From assembly GCF_900176535.1 (NCBI RefSeq), contig NZ_FWXT01000001.1, positions 2,046,001 through 2,110,000 on the forward strand: a stretch of 64,000 bases of DNA, written 5' to 3'. Of the stretch, positions 17,876-25,634 are shown one piece after another. The position numbers and the translations under genes are program-made. Position 1 is the stretch's first letter, and each line of letters opens with the position of its first letter. The notes under the pieces were generated by a model. It did no database searches. It worked only from the letters and a program-made list of their open reading frames with translations, and was not told the origin of the DNA. Origin of the DNA: Pedobacter africanus. GTDB lineage: Bacteria > Bacteroidota > Bacteroidia > Sphingobacteriales > Sphingobacteriaceae.

Positions 17876-18032
17876 TTACAAATAGACAACAGGTACTGTG
17901 GCAATATTGTAAGTCGTAAAGCCCGGCACAGTATAAATACTATAAAAAGCAAAACTGCTCCCCGTACCAGCGATCATTAAAAATAGTCCTAAGATTATGG
18001 ACTACAACAGGAATAGCGCTTTTTGTTTTCAT
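17876..18032 (-). pseudogene. Possible small secreted peptide with a frame break
   Basis: In the otherwise gene-free stretch 17667-18097, the minus strand has an ATG at 18032 opening MKTKSAIPVVV, which runs out of frame and stops at 17940. In the next frame a strongly signal-peptide-like stretch continues (IILGLFLMIAGTGSSFA, then FYSIYTVPGFTTYNIATV) to a TAA at 17876. A single-base shift would join them into a 51-residue secreted peptide. This may be a pseudogene, a sequencing error or chance. It lies between the DUF5017 gene and the terminator, in the same transcript. The rest of this gap holds regulon box C and the terminator. Confidence 0.35.
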
Positions 18033-18097
18033 TGTTTTATTGGTTAATTGTGATGGGTTTATTCGTTTGAGACAAAGCCCCCCTACTTCAATCTGGT

Positions 18098-19180
18098 TTA
18101 CGGTGTAATGGTGATTGTAATTTCCTTTACAATTGCTTTAACATCATCGATGGTGTTATTCGAAGCCACAAATACAGCTTTATAAGTACCAGGTGCGGTA
18201 TAGGTGTAAAAATGTGCATCCAGATTAGGGCTTGAAATTCCTTTGAGGGCCGTAGACAGGTCGGGGCCCAGGTTTACACTTTCAATATTGATGGCCTTGC
18301 TAACGGCCCAGTGCTCACTTGTCGGGTCGTTGTAAGGGCTAGCAGCATTAAACGGCACATATACCGGGATTTTTGCTGTTGGGTTGTATGCAGGGTCGCG
18401 GGGGTTATACCTGGGGTCATTAGGATCATACATAGGGTCATTAGGATTAAACCTCGGCATATCAGCGGTCAGGTATTCGTTTCCGTACAGTGTAACCCGG
18501 GTTGAGGTTACTGAGGCCCTTGCGGGTGCGTTTTCCTTGTTTTCGTCAACAATCCTGAAACCTGCATTTACCTGATCGGCAATGGTGAGGGTAGTAGTAC
18601 CATTTAATTTTAATTTGCTTTTCACCGCAAAGGTCTGGATGAACCATTGCCGGGCCAGCCCATTGGTAGCCTGTGGCTTGGTTACATATTTAAAAGCAAA
18701 GTAAATGGGCTTTCCGGGTACAATCAGGTCTGAAATGTCTTTCGGACTAATGGTAGTGGGCACAAAAGTTGCACTGGTAGCCAGCGGGGCAAAGCGGGAA
18801 GTAATATCGGTCCAGGTTGCGGCCTTAACACTGGCCAGACTGCTGTAATCTCCGTTAAAATCTGTGGAGTAAAGAAAGGAGAGCTGACCGGCTTGTGTGC
18901 CCACCTGTACGCTGTTCTGAAATTCGAGTGTAGCCCCGGCATCCCTGATGCTCAAAGTCCTTCCTTCCCTGAAGGCATAATCTTTTAAAGTTTCGCCAGA
19001 ATAGAAGGAAATGATGTGTGCTGTACCCCCGGTTATGTTGAACTTGATTTCCTGCCCTACTTTATAGGTATTTGAAGCCGTGCTGACATCAAAGCCCGGG
19101 GCATTGTCTACTTTGAGCTCTTTACTGCAGGATGCCATTAAAAGCACCGCCGACAATATCATATAATGTTTAAGTTTCAT
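18098..19180 (-). CDS. DUF5017-type surface lipoprotein of the first SusC/SusD unit
   Basis: The start at 19180 gives MKLKHYMILSAVLLMASC, a clear lipoprotein signal with lipobox Cys18; the longer frame to 19207 overlaps susD. About 360 residues follow. The layout (FDVSTASNTYKVGQEIKFNITG, a PKD-like strand set, then WTDITSRFAPLA and a C-terminal PGTYKAVFVASNNT) fits DUF5017 proteins found next to SusC/SusD. These are thought to be cell-surface glycan-binding lipoproteins, but the function is not proven. An inserted seven-residue tandem repeat rich in Asn-Pro-Asp-Pro lies near residues 240-266. It follows susD with a 17-base spacer. Confidence 0.75.
   Translation of the reverse strand: MKLKHYMILSAVLLMASCSKELKVDNAPGFDVSTASNTYKVGQEIKFNITGGTAHIISFYSGETLKDYAFREGRTLSIRDAGATLEFQNSVQVGTQAGQLSFLYSTDFNGDYSSLASVKAATWTDITSRFAPLATSATFVPTTISPKDISDLIVPGKPIYFAFKYVTKPQATNGLARQWFIQTFAVKSKLKLNGTTTLTIADQVNAGFRIVDENKENAPARASVTSTRVTLYGNEYLTADMPRFNPNDPMYDPNDPRYNPRDPAYNPTAKIPVYVPFNAASPYNDPTSEHWAVSKAINIESVNLGPDLSTALKGISSPNLDAHFYTYTAPGTYKAVFVASNNTIDDVKAIVKEITITITP
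18381..18458 (-). repeat. 21-bp coding tandem repeat (about 3.5 copies) in the DUF5017 gene
   Basis: Units begin at about 18381, 18402, 18423 and 18444 and encode heptads of the type NPNDPMY, DPNDPRY, NPRDPAY. The copies differ by several bases, so the array is not recent. Confidence 0.8.
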
Positions 19181-19197
19181 CTTATCTGAATATTTTG

Positions 19198-21027
19198 TTA
19201 ATTCCATCCGGGATTCTGCGTAATCGCCAGGTTAGTAGTAGTTTCAGTGGTAGGTATAGGCATGAACAGGTCTTTTGCACTGACATTCGTAAAATACTTC
19301 ACTGCCTGATCGCCCGGGATTTCATTACTCAGCAGGTTACCCACATCCTGGTTCACCTGGAGAAATATCCCCCAGCGCAGCAGATCTGCTTTCCTTAAGC
19401 CTTCATAATTGAATTCACGAAAACGCTCGTCCTGTATAGCTGCCAGAAAAGCGGCCTTGGAAGCCGTTTGTGCAGGTTTCAGTTCTGCATCAGTAGCACT
19501 GTAAATGGTAGCAGTTGCCGTTGCGCCGGTACCCCCGCCCCCTGTGATGGTAATGGTTGGAGCTGAGCTGTATTTACCCTCTACATTAAATATGGTTCCT
19601 GTAAGGTCGCGGTTTAAGGTAATTGCGGTAACTTTCCCTCCCGAGATTGTAGCCACTCCGGTTGCTGTTGCGCCGCCAACACCTGCCGAAAAAGTAACCG
19701 TTGGTGCGGTGGTATAACCAGAACCCCCATTGGTTACGGTAATGGTACGGATACCGGTAGACCAGGCACGTTTACGCACAAGGTTTACATAATTTATCGC
19801 TTCAGGTGTAGGTCCGTTATTGATCTCATTCTGTGCCTCCGCATACATCAGCAGGACGTCTGTATAACGCAGGATAGGCGCATTGTTGGGCGTATTGGCC
19901 CCAATTTTTTGCACCACTTCAAACTCCCTTCTCCATTTTGCAGGCCTGATGGTGTTCTTGGCGGCCTGGGTAGCGGGTAGGTTGCCCATATTTTTACCTG
20001 TTGCAGTATAGCTAAAATGGGTAATGCTCCACCATTTGCGGTTATCACCGGGTTCAAATACATCATAAAATTTAGAGGTGATGCTGAGATAGGCTACACC
20101 ATCACCATTAATGGTGGTCGCAGCTGAGGTAGGACCGTTGATATAACCGATATTACTGAAGTCGCTGTTCTGGACTGAGCTGTTTCCCCAGAATTCAGCT
20201 TCCCAGATGCTTTCTTTGGCGTCATATTTATCTGAACAAAGGTTGATGAATATCTGCGGATAACTTGGGTTTAAGGCATGGGCAGCTTCCGTATCGTCTA
20301 TAACCATTTTTGCCCATTTGCTGGCCTCGGCATAGCGGCTCTTGTCGTTCAGCGGGGCACCGGCCATATGCAAGTTAACCCGGGCCAGTATACCGCGTAC
20401 GGCCGACTTGCTGATTGCCCCACCGTAGCCCAATGCTGCAATGCCAGGCACCAGTGGTTCTGCAGCTTCCATGTCGCTGATGATCTGCGCATAGGTATCT
20501 TTTATACTTGCCCTTGGGATATCGACATCTACAACAGATGCGGTAGGCGTCGTTTTTATAGGTACGCCACCGTAATACTGCACCAACTGGAAATAGAAAT
20601 ATCCGCGCAGAAACATCGCCTCGCCCCGGATGATATCTCTTTTGGTTTTGTTGATTGCGGGATTCTTATCCACATTGGCCAGCAGTACATTTGCCCTGTT
20701 GATGCCGTTATAGAGGTTGGCCCAATAACCGGCATTATAGGAATCGGCCGAGGAATAAAAATAGTTCCACGGGCCGGTGGTTAAGGTAAACCTGTTCATG
20801 TATCCCTCATCGGCTTGCCAGCCCAGCAGGTAATTTGCCCAGGAGCCCCAAAGCTGAGGTGCACCAACATTGTGGTAAACACCAGCACGTGCAAATTCAA
20901 GCTGTGCCTCTGTTTCATAATAGGCATCAGGATTCAGAAAGTCTGTTGGTTTGGTTTCCAGGTATTTTTTACATGAGCCAAAGCTAAGCAGGCAAATAAG
21001 CACGGGTAAATAATATATCTTTTTCAT
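19198..21027 (-). CDS. SusD/RagB-family outer-membrane lipoprotein with an internal Gly-rich insert
   Basis: SusD proteins cap the SusC channel and bind the glycan outside the cell. The lipobox is SFGSC (Cys19), followed by the family start KKYLETKPTDF. TPR-like helices carry RGEAMFLRGYFYFQLVQYYGGVPI near residue 135-158 and ILRYTDVLLMYAEAQNEIN near 390. Normally the segment NLVRKRA leads directly into the ERFREFNYEG helix. Here about 90 residues (roughly 424-515) are inserted, made of GGSGYTTAPTVTF and GGGGTGATATATI type repeats. The protein is therefore 609 residues, longer than usual. Pairs with the SusC gene 18 bases upstream. Confidence 0.9.
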   Translation of the reverse strand: MKKIYYLPVLICLLSFGSCKKYLETKPTDFLNPDAYYETEAQLEFARAGVYHNVGAPQLWGSWANYLLGWQADEGYMNRFTLTTGPWNYFYSSADSYNAGYWANLYNGINRANVLLANVDKNPAINKTKRDIIRGEAMFLRGYFYFQLVQYYGGVPIKTTPTASVVDVDIPRASIKDTYAQIISDMEAAEPLVPGIAALGYGGAISKSAVRGILARVNLHMAGAPLNDKSRYAEASKWAKMVIDDTEAAHALNPSYPQIFINLCSDKYDAKESIWEAEFWGNSSVQNSDFSNIGYINGPTSAATTINGDGVAYLSITSKFYDVFEPGDNRKWWSITHFSYTATGKNMGNLPATQAAKNTIRPAKWRREFEVVQKIGANTPNNAPILRYTDVLLMYAEAQNEINNGPTPEAINYVNLVRKRAWSTGIRTITVTNGGSGYTTAPTVTFSAGVGGATATGVATISGGKVTAITLNRDLTGTIFNVEGKYSSAPTITITGGGGTGATATATIYSATDAELKPAQTASKAAFLAAIQDERFREFNYEGLRKADLLRWGIFLQVNQDVGNLLSNEIPGDQAVKYFTNVSAKDLFMPIPTTETTTNLAITQNPGWN

Positions 21028-21045
21028 TTACTTCTGATTTAATGG

Positions 21046-24000
21046 TTAGAATGTTGCCTTCAGCCCGAAAACAACGGCAGGCGATTTAGGATAGGAAGAG
21101 TAGTCGTAGCCCGGTGTAAGGATAGGGTTACGGGTAGACACTTCCGGGTCCATTCCTGAATATTTGGTCCAGGTAGCCAGGTTCTGGGCAGCTACATTGA
21201 TGCTCAGCCCGCTTAAGTAAAATTTGCTGATATACTTTACCGGGATACTATAGTTCAATGCTACTGTTTTTAATCGCAGGAAGGAGCCGTCTTCCACTAC
21301 CCTTGAGGAATGGAAACCAATAGGCCCCTGTCCGCGTGTACGGTAATTGGCATTGGTCTGGTTATCGGGTGACCAGCGGTTGGCATAGCTGGCAAACTGG
21401 TTGATGAGTGCATAACCGTTGCTGTTCCCTTCAAGCAATAACCGGTTGGCATTGTAAATGTCGTTTCCGTACGACCACTGGAAGAATACGTTCAGCCCGA
21501 AGCCTTTATAAGTAAAGTTGTTGTTAAAACCGCCGATATGGATGGGCTGGCCGCGGCCAATAAAGGTTACATCTGCATCGGTCATTACACCATCACCGTT
21601 CAGGTCCCGGTACTTGATGTCGCCCGGTTGTATGGTATTCCGCACGGCACCATTTGTAGGTACATCCGGTTTCAGGACATACACCCCCGGAGAAGGCTGA
21701 TCAAAATCGGCATACTGATAATTGCCTTCCCAGATGTATCCGATCATCATACCGGCGGGGCGGCCGATCTCGGCCAGGTACAGCGGCTTACCAAACTGTG
21801 AAACATAGGCCGCCACGGTAGGCAGGCTCTGCTGGCCCCTGGTCAGTTCCATGATCTTGTTACGGTTGAAACTGATGTTAAGGCTGCTGTTCCAGCTGAA
21901 AGTTTTGGTACTAACGTTGGTGGTATTTAAAGTAAACTCCAGACCTTCGTTCCGCAGCTTACCGATATTTTTTACAGCAGTAGAGAAACCTGTGGTTGGT
22001 GGCAGGGCCGCATTGAGGAGCAGGTCGCTCACCGTTTTTCGGTACAGGCCAACTTCAAGCGCAATTTTATCCTTTAAAAAGCCCACTTCATAGCCCAGAT
22101 CGATCTGGGTAGTGGTTTCCCATTGCAAATCCGGATTGGCTACGCTGGATACGTATACAGCACCGGTTGGAATCCCATTTTTGAAAGAATAGCCATCTAA
22201 TGTCTGTGTAAGCTTTGCGTAATTGGCAAAATCACCGATCCTGTTGTTGCCATTACTGCCGAAACTGGCGCGGAGCTTGGAAGTGGACACAAATGGCAAG
22301 GCTTTTGCAAAGAAGCTTTCATTCTGCATATTCCATGCAAAGGCAGCCGCAGGAAAATAACCCCAGGGGTTCAGAAATTTAGACGAACCATCGGCCCTGA
22401 AAGCCGCAGTAATGATGTATTTTGACTTGTAGTTATAATCAAGCCTTCCACCATACGAAACCATGGTATTTTCGCTGCTGCCAATATCCTGGTTAAATAT
22501 GATCCCCTCGTCGAGCCCGTCTATGCCCAGGCTTTCGTTGGGCAGCTGCCTGCCGCCATAGGCATTGGTAGAGGATTTAAAGCTGTTCACAGAGAACAGG
22601 GCCAGGGCGGTAATGGTATGCGCTTTATTGAAGGTCTTTTTATAATTCAGGGTATTCTCGTTAGAAAAACTGTTCAGGAAGTTGTTTCTTATAAAACCAT
22701 TGACCAGGTTGGTGCTGTTGCTGGAGTGAATCCTGCCCTGAGAGGTTTTGGAATTGTAGAATTGTTCGGTAAGCCGCCTGTCGTGGCTAATGCCGGCGGT
22801 CGACTTAAAATTCAATTCTTTGGTAATGTTGAAGCTGAAGTAACCGTCGGCCCTGAGCACATTGGTTTTGAAAACCTGGTGCTGGTTTTCCAGGTCTATT
22901 ACCGGGTTTATCCTGATATCAGAAGTGGTAACGGCCTCATCATCTGCCGTTTCATTGAGCAGATCATCTCCCGGATCGGCAGATATAGGGCGGTACATCC
23001 ATGCCCTGGGCAGCAGGAAGGTAGTAGGATTGGATGCCGAAATGCCACTGCTGCTGATGCCTTGCCCGTTCTGGTCGATCACATTATAAGTTCCGGAAAT
23101 TCCGACTTTAATTTTACTGCCCAGAGACTGGTCTAATTTTATGCTGCCCGTATAACGGTTGAGACCGGTATTGATCATCACCCCTTTCTGATCATAATAG
23201 GAGCCTGAAATGGAATACTGGGTCTGGTCGTTCCCGCCGCGGACAGCCAGGTTATGGATTTGTACAGCTCCAGTCCGCAGCATGTAATCCTGAAAGTTGA
23301 CCCCTTCCATGTTTCTATAATCATCCAGCGTCCTCGGCCTCCCTAAAGCAGCATCATAGGCAAAGAAAGCGGTTACATTTGCATTGGTAGGATTGAGCTC
23401 TGCCTGGTATTTTACAAACTCGTATGGGCTCATGACCTCCATTGGTTTTGGTGTAGCTGAAAACCCGAGCGAGCTGTTGAGGCTAACCACAGGCTTCCCC
23501 GCTTTACCTCGTTTGGTTTGGATCAGGATTACCCCATTTGCCCCCCTGGATCCATAAACTGCTGTGGATGAAGCATCTTTCAGGATACTCATGGACTCAA
23601 TTTCTTCGGGATTAAGGGTTGCCGGGTCCAGGTCTTCGATCGGAAAACCATCTATTACATATAAAGGGGAAGAGCTTTGGGTTAATGAGCCCACTCCCCT
23701 GATGAAGATGTTAATGCCCCCGCCAGGCTGCCCATCGTTGGCCGTAACCTGCACACCAGACACCCGCCCTGCCAGGGCCTCTGCAAAAGAACTTACCGGG
23801 GCTTTTGACATGTCCTCAATATTTACCTTGCCCACAGATCCGGTAAGGTCCTTCTTTTGGACGGAACCATAACCAATAATCACGGTTTCCTCGAGCGATT
23901 TTGCATCGTCTTCCAGCCTTACATTAATGGTCGATTTTGAGCCTACAGCTATCTCCTGGCTCTTTGTCCCTACAAACGAAAACACCAGCACATCAATGCT

Positions 24001-24243
24001 TTTGGCCTGAATGCTGTACTGCCCTTTATTGTCTGTAGATACGGCCTTCTGGGTACTTCTGACCTTTACACTGACGCCTGGCAGCGGCTGCCCGTTGGAG
24101 GCCTCGGTAACCGTACCTTGAATGGTCTTTAATTCCTGAGCGATTACCTGCCCCGGGACTAGTGCGGCAAGTAAAACGACCATGAGCAATCCCCATTTGG
24201 GGATTTGCCATGGACTTTTGGTGGTAAAGTAAATTTTCAGCAT
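21046..24243 (-). CDS. SusC/RagA-family TonB-dependent outer-membrane receptor, unit 1
   Basis: I choose the ATG at 24243 (MLKIYFTTKSPWQIPKWG, then a signal peptide ending VIAQE). The longer frame to 24363 would run through operator box D. The 1065 residues contain a carboxypeptidase-like domain (TIQGTVTEASNGQPLPGVSV), a TonB box region (ETVIIGYGSVQKKDLTGSV), the plug (PVSSFAEALAGRVSGVQV, SILKDASSTAVYGSRGANGV) and a 22-strand barrel ending in KATF. It imports an oligosaccharide together with the SusD downstream. There is no STN domain, so it is not under FecR/ECF control, unlike unit 2. Confidence 0.93.
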   Translation of the reverse strand: MLKIYFTTKSPWQIPKWGLLMVVLLAALVPGQVIAQELKTIQGTVTEASNGQPLPGVSVKVRSTQKAVSTDNKGQYSIQAKSIDVLVFSFVGTKSQEIAVGSKSTINVRLEDDAKSLEETVIIGYGSVQKKDLTGSVGKVNIEDMSKAPVSSFAEALAGRVSGVQVTANDGQPGGGINIFIRGVGSLTQSSSPLYVIDGFPIEDLDPATLNPEEIESMSILKDASSTAVYGSRGANGVILIQTKRGKAGKPVVSLNSSLGFSATPKPMEVMSPYEFVKYQAELNPTNANVTAFFAYDAALGRPRTLDDYRNMEGVNFQDYMLRTGAVQIHNLAVRGGNDQTQYSISGSYYDQKGVMINTGLNRYTGSIKLDQSLGSKIKVGISGTYNVIDQNGQGISSSGISASNPTTFLLPRAWMYRPISADPGDDLLNETADDEAVTTSDIRINPVIDLENQHQVFKTNVLRADGYFSFNITKELNFKSTAGISHDRRLTEQFYNSKTSQGRIHSSNSTNLVNGFIRNNFLNSFSNENTLNYKKTFNKAHTITALALFSVNSFKSSTNAYGGRQLPNESLGIDGLDEGIIFNQDIGSSENTMVSYGGRLDYNYKSKYIITAAFRADGSSKFLNPWGYFPAAAFAWNMQNESFFAKALPFVSTSKLRASFGSNGNNRIGDFANYAKLTQTLDGYSFKNGIPTGAVYVSSVANPDLQWETTTQIDLGYEVGFLKDKIALEVGLYRKTVSDLLLNAALPPTTGFSTAVKNIGKLRNEGLEFTLNTTNVSTKTFSWNSSLNISFNRNKIMELTRGQQSLPTVAAYVSQFGKPLYLAEIGRPAGMMIGYIWEGNYQYADFDQPSPGVYVLKPDVPTNGAVRNTIQPGDIKYRDLNGDGVMTDADVTFIGRGQPIHIGGFNNNFTYKGFGLNVFFQWSYGNDIYNANRLLLEGNSNGYALINQFASYANRWSPDNQTNANYRTRGQGPIGFHSSRVVEDGSFLRLKTVALNYSIPVKYISKFYLSGLSINVAAQNLATWTKYSGMDPEVSTRNPILTPGYDYSSYPKSPAVVFGLKATF

Positions 24244-24286
24244 GTTATGTGGTTTAATTTTAAGTTTTGTGGTTGTTATAAATATC

Positions 24287-24298
24287 GTGTGCGTACCC
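24287..24298. promoter_or_regulatory. Regulon box D (GTGTGCGTACCC)
   Basis: It lies 44 bases upstream of the chosen SusC start, in the 73-base gap between the esterase stop and SusC. It is followed by GTAA. One base (G for A at position 5) differs from box A. Confidence 0.65.
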
Positions 24299-24316
24299 GT
24301 AATTAGCAATAAAAAA

Positions 24317-25474
24317 TTAAAACAGTAGTTTATCCGTTGCAGCCTGGTGATGAAGTGCCGCATCTATAAATTTATAGGCTTCCAGCCTGGTTTCCGGAGG
24401 GAAGTCATGCCCGGCATCAGGATACCTTACCTGGAGCTTATCGACCGCCTTAAAAAGTCGGTAAACCGCAGCAATACCTGCCATCCCTTCCTTCACCCCC
24501 TTTACATCAAAATTCGCATCTCCGGTTGGGGAGTTGGAGAAAAAAGGCCTTGGGGCCAGGGCCGCTATGGCCCCATCAAAATTAAAGGGCACTTTAGCAG
24601 CATCCAGCTGGTATTTATCCCTAATCAGCGGCATATAGCGCGTTTGCGCCCAGGGGCCCAGTTTTCCGCCATGCTTTTTGGTAACCTCGTCCCCGGCGTT
24701 ATAATGCTCCATTAAGGTCCAGCCGCAGCTGGAAACAATCACTTTGATCCGTTCGTCAAATGCCCCGGCAAAAATCGCATTGTGCCCACCCAGGGAATGC
24801 CCGATCACACCAATACGGTCGGGATCCACATCCTTCCTGGATTGCAGCAGGTCTATGCAGCGCATGTGGTTAAAAATGGCTTTCATGGTTCCCGACTGGT
24901 ACCGGTCATTTTCAAAATCGTAGTCTTTTAGATCGCCAAAACTCGGGTAATCGGGAGCGATGACCACATAGCCCCTTTGGGCTAGTTCTTTGGCATAGGC
25001 CCGGTTCGGTTTTGGGTCGATACCGCTTACCGCCCCCTTACCCAGCGCACTTGTGCCATGCAGCACCAGCATTGCAGGCCGTTTTTCAGGTTTTCCCCGC
25101 TGTCGCGGTACATACAAATAGGCAGGCAATATTTCGTCAGGTGCTATGGTAAAACGAATGGTATAACGGATATGATCGGGCTCTGCAAGGCTGTCTGTTA
25201 CCTGTACATTTAAAGCAGGCAGATGGTTACGGTCGGGCAGCTTGCCCATGGCCCGCTCCATACCTTCAATGATCTGTTTACGCTTGAGCTGCCAGTCGGA
25301 CAGGTTCCTGACGGCGGCCGTCTTTCCAGATTTACCGCTGAAGTAAAGAAGGCTATCTTTCGGGTTCAATGCAGGCAGGGCCAGCTTTGGTAAAGCAAAG
25401 CTGCTTCCTCCGCAAAGCATGAGTATTGATATTGTAATAAGAAGCCGTTTGGTCAGATCAGTCATCTTTATCAT
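24317..25474 (-). CDS. Secreted alpha/beta-hydrolase (esterase-like)
   Basis: About 385 residues. Starts at 25474 (MIKM) or 25465 (MTDLTKRLLITISILMLCGG) give a signal peptide; the frame continues to 25516 with a less convincing start. The fold shows PAMLVLHGTSALGKG as oxyanion region, the nucleophile elbow GVIGHSLGGHNA near residue 223, and GHDFPPETRLEAYKFID with the catalytic histidine near the end. Relatives include acetylxylan-esterase-like and dienelactone-hydrolase-like proteins acting on decorated glycans or acyl esters. The gene stands alone between boxes D and E, so it has its own promoter. Substrate unknown. Confidence 0.85.
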   Translation of the reverse strand: MIKMTDLTKRLLITISILMLCGGSSFALPKLALPALNPKDSLLYFSGKSGKTAAVRNLSDWQLKRKQIIEGMERAMGKLPDRNHLPALNVQVTDSLAEPDHIRYTIRFTIAPDEILPAYLYVPRQRGKPEKRPAMLVLHGTSALGKGAVSGIDPKPNRAYAKELAQRGYVVIAPDYPSFGDLKDYDFENDRYQSGTMKAIFNHMRCIDLLQSRKDVDPDRIGVIGHSLGGHNAIFAGAFDERIKVIVSSCGWTLMEHYNAGDEVTKKHGGKLGPWAQTRYMPLIRDKYQLDAAKVPFNFDGAIAALAPRPFFSNSPTGDANFDVKGVKEGMAGIAAVYRLFKAVDKLQVRYPDAGHDFPPETRLEAYKFIDAALHHQAATDKLLF

Positions 25475-25528
25475 AACAATTTTATTCCCCTTTACAAATA
25501 ACCAGATAATCAGCATTTTGCATTTTAC

Positions 25529-25540
25529 GGTTACGTACCC
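25529..25540. promoter_or_regulatory. Regulon box E (GGTTACGTACCC)
   Basis: It lies 54-63 bases upstream of the esterase start. It shares the core with box J and is followed by TAAT instead of CGAA. Confidence 0.65.
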
Positions 25541-25634
25541 TAATATACATCAAAGTTTTAAAAAAACAAACCTAAATCAGATTATTTTATCATTAAAGCT
25601 TTGTAAACAAATATTTTATTGAGCTTAAGGTCAA

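Noticed and set aside
24244..24363. Longer N-terminus of SusC unit 1
   Set aside because: It contains regulon box D and overlaps the esterase gene; the ATG at 24243 gives a normal signal peptide.
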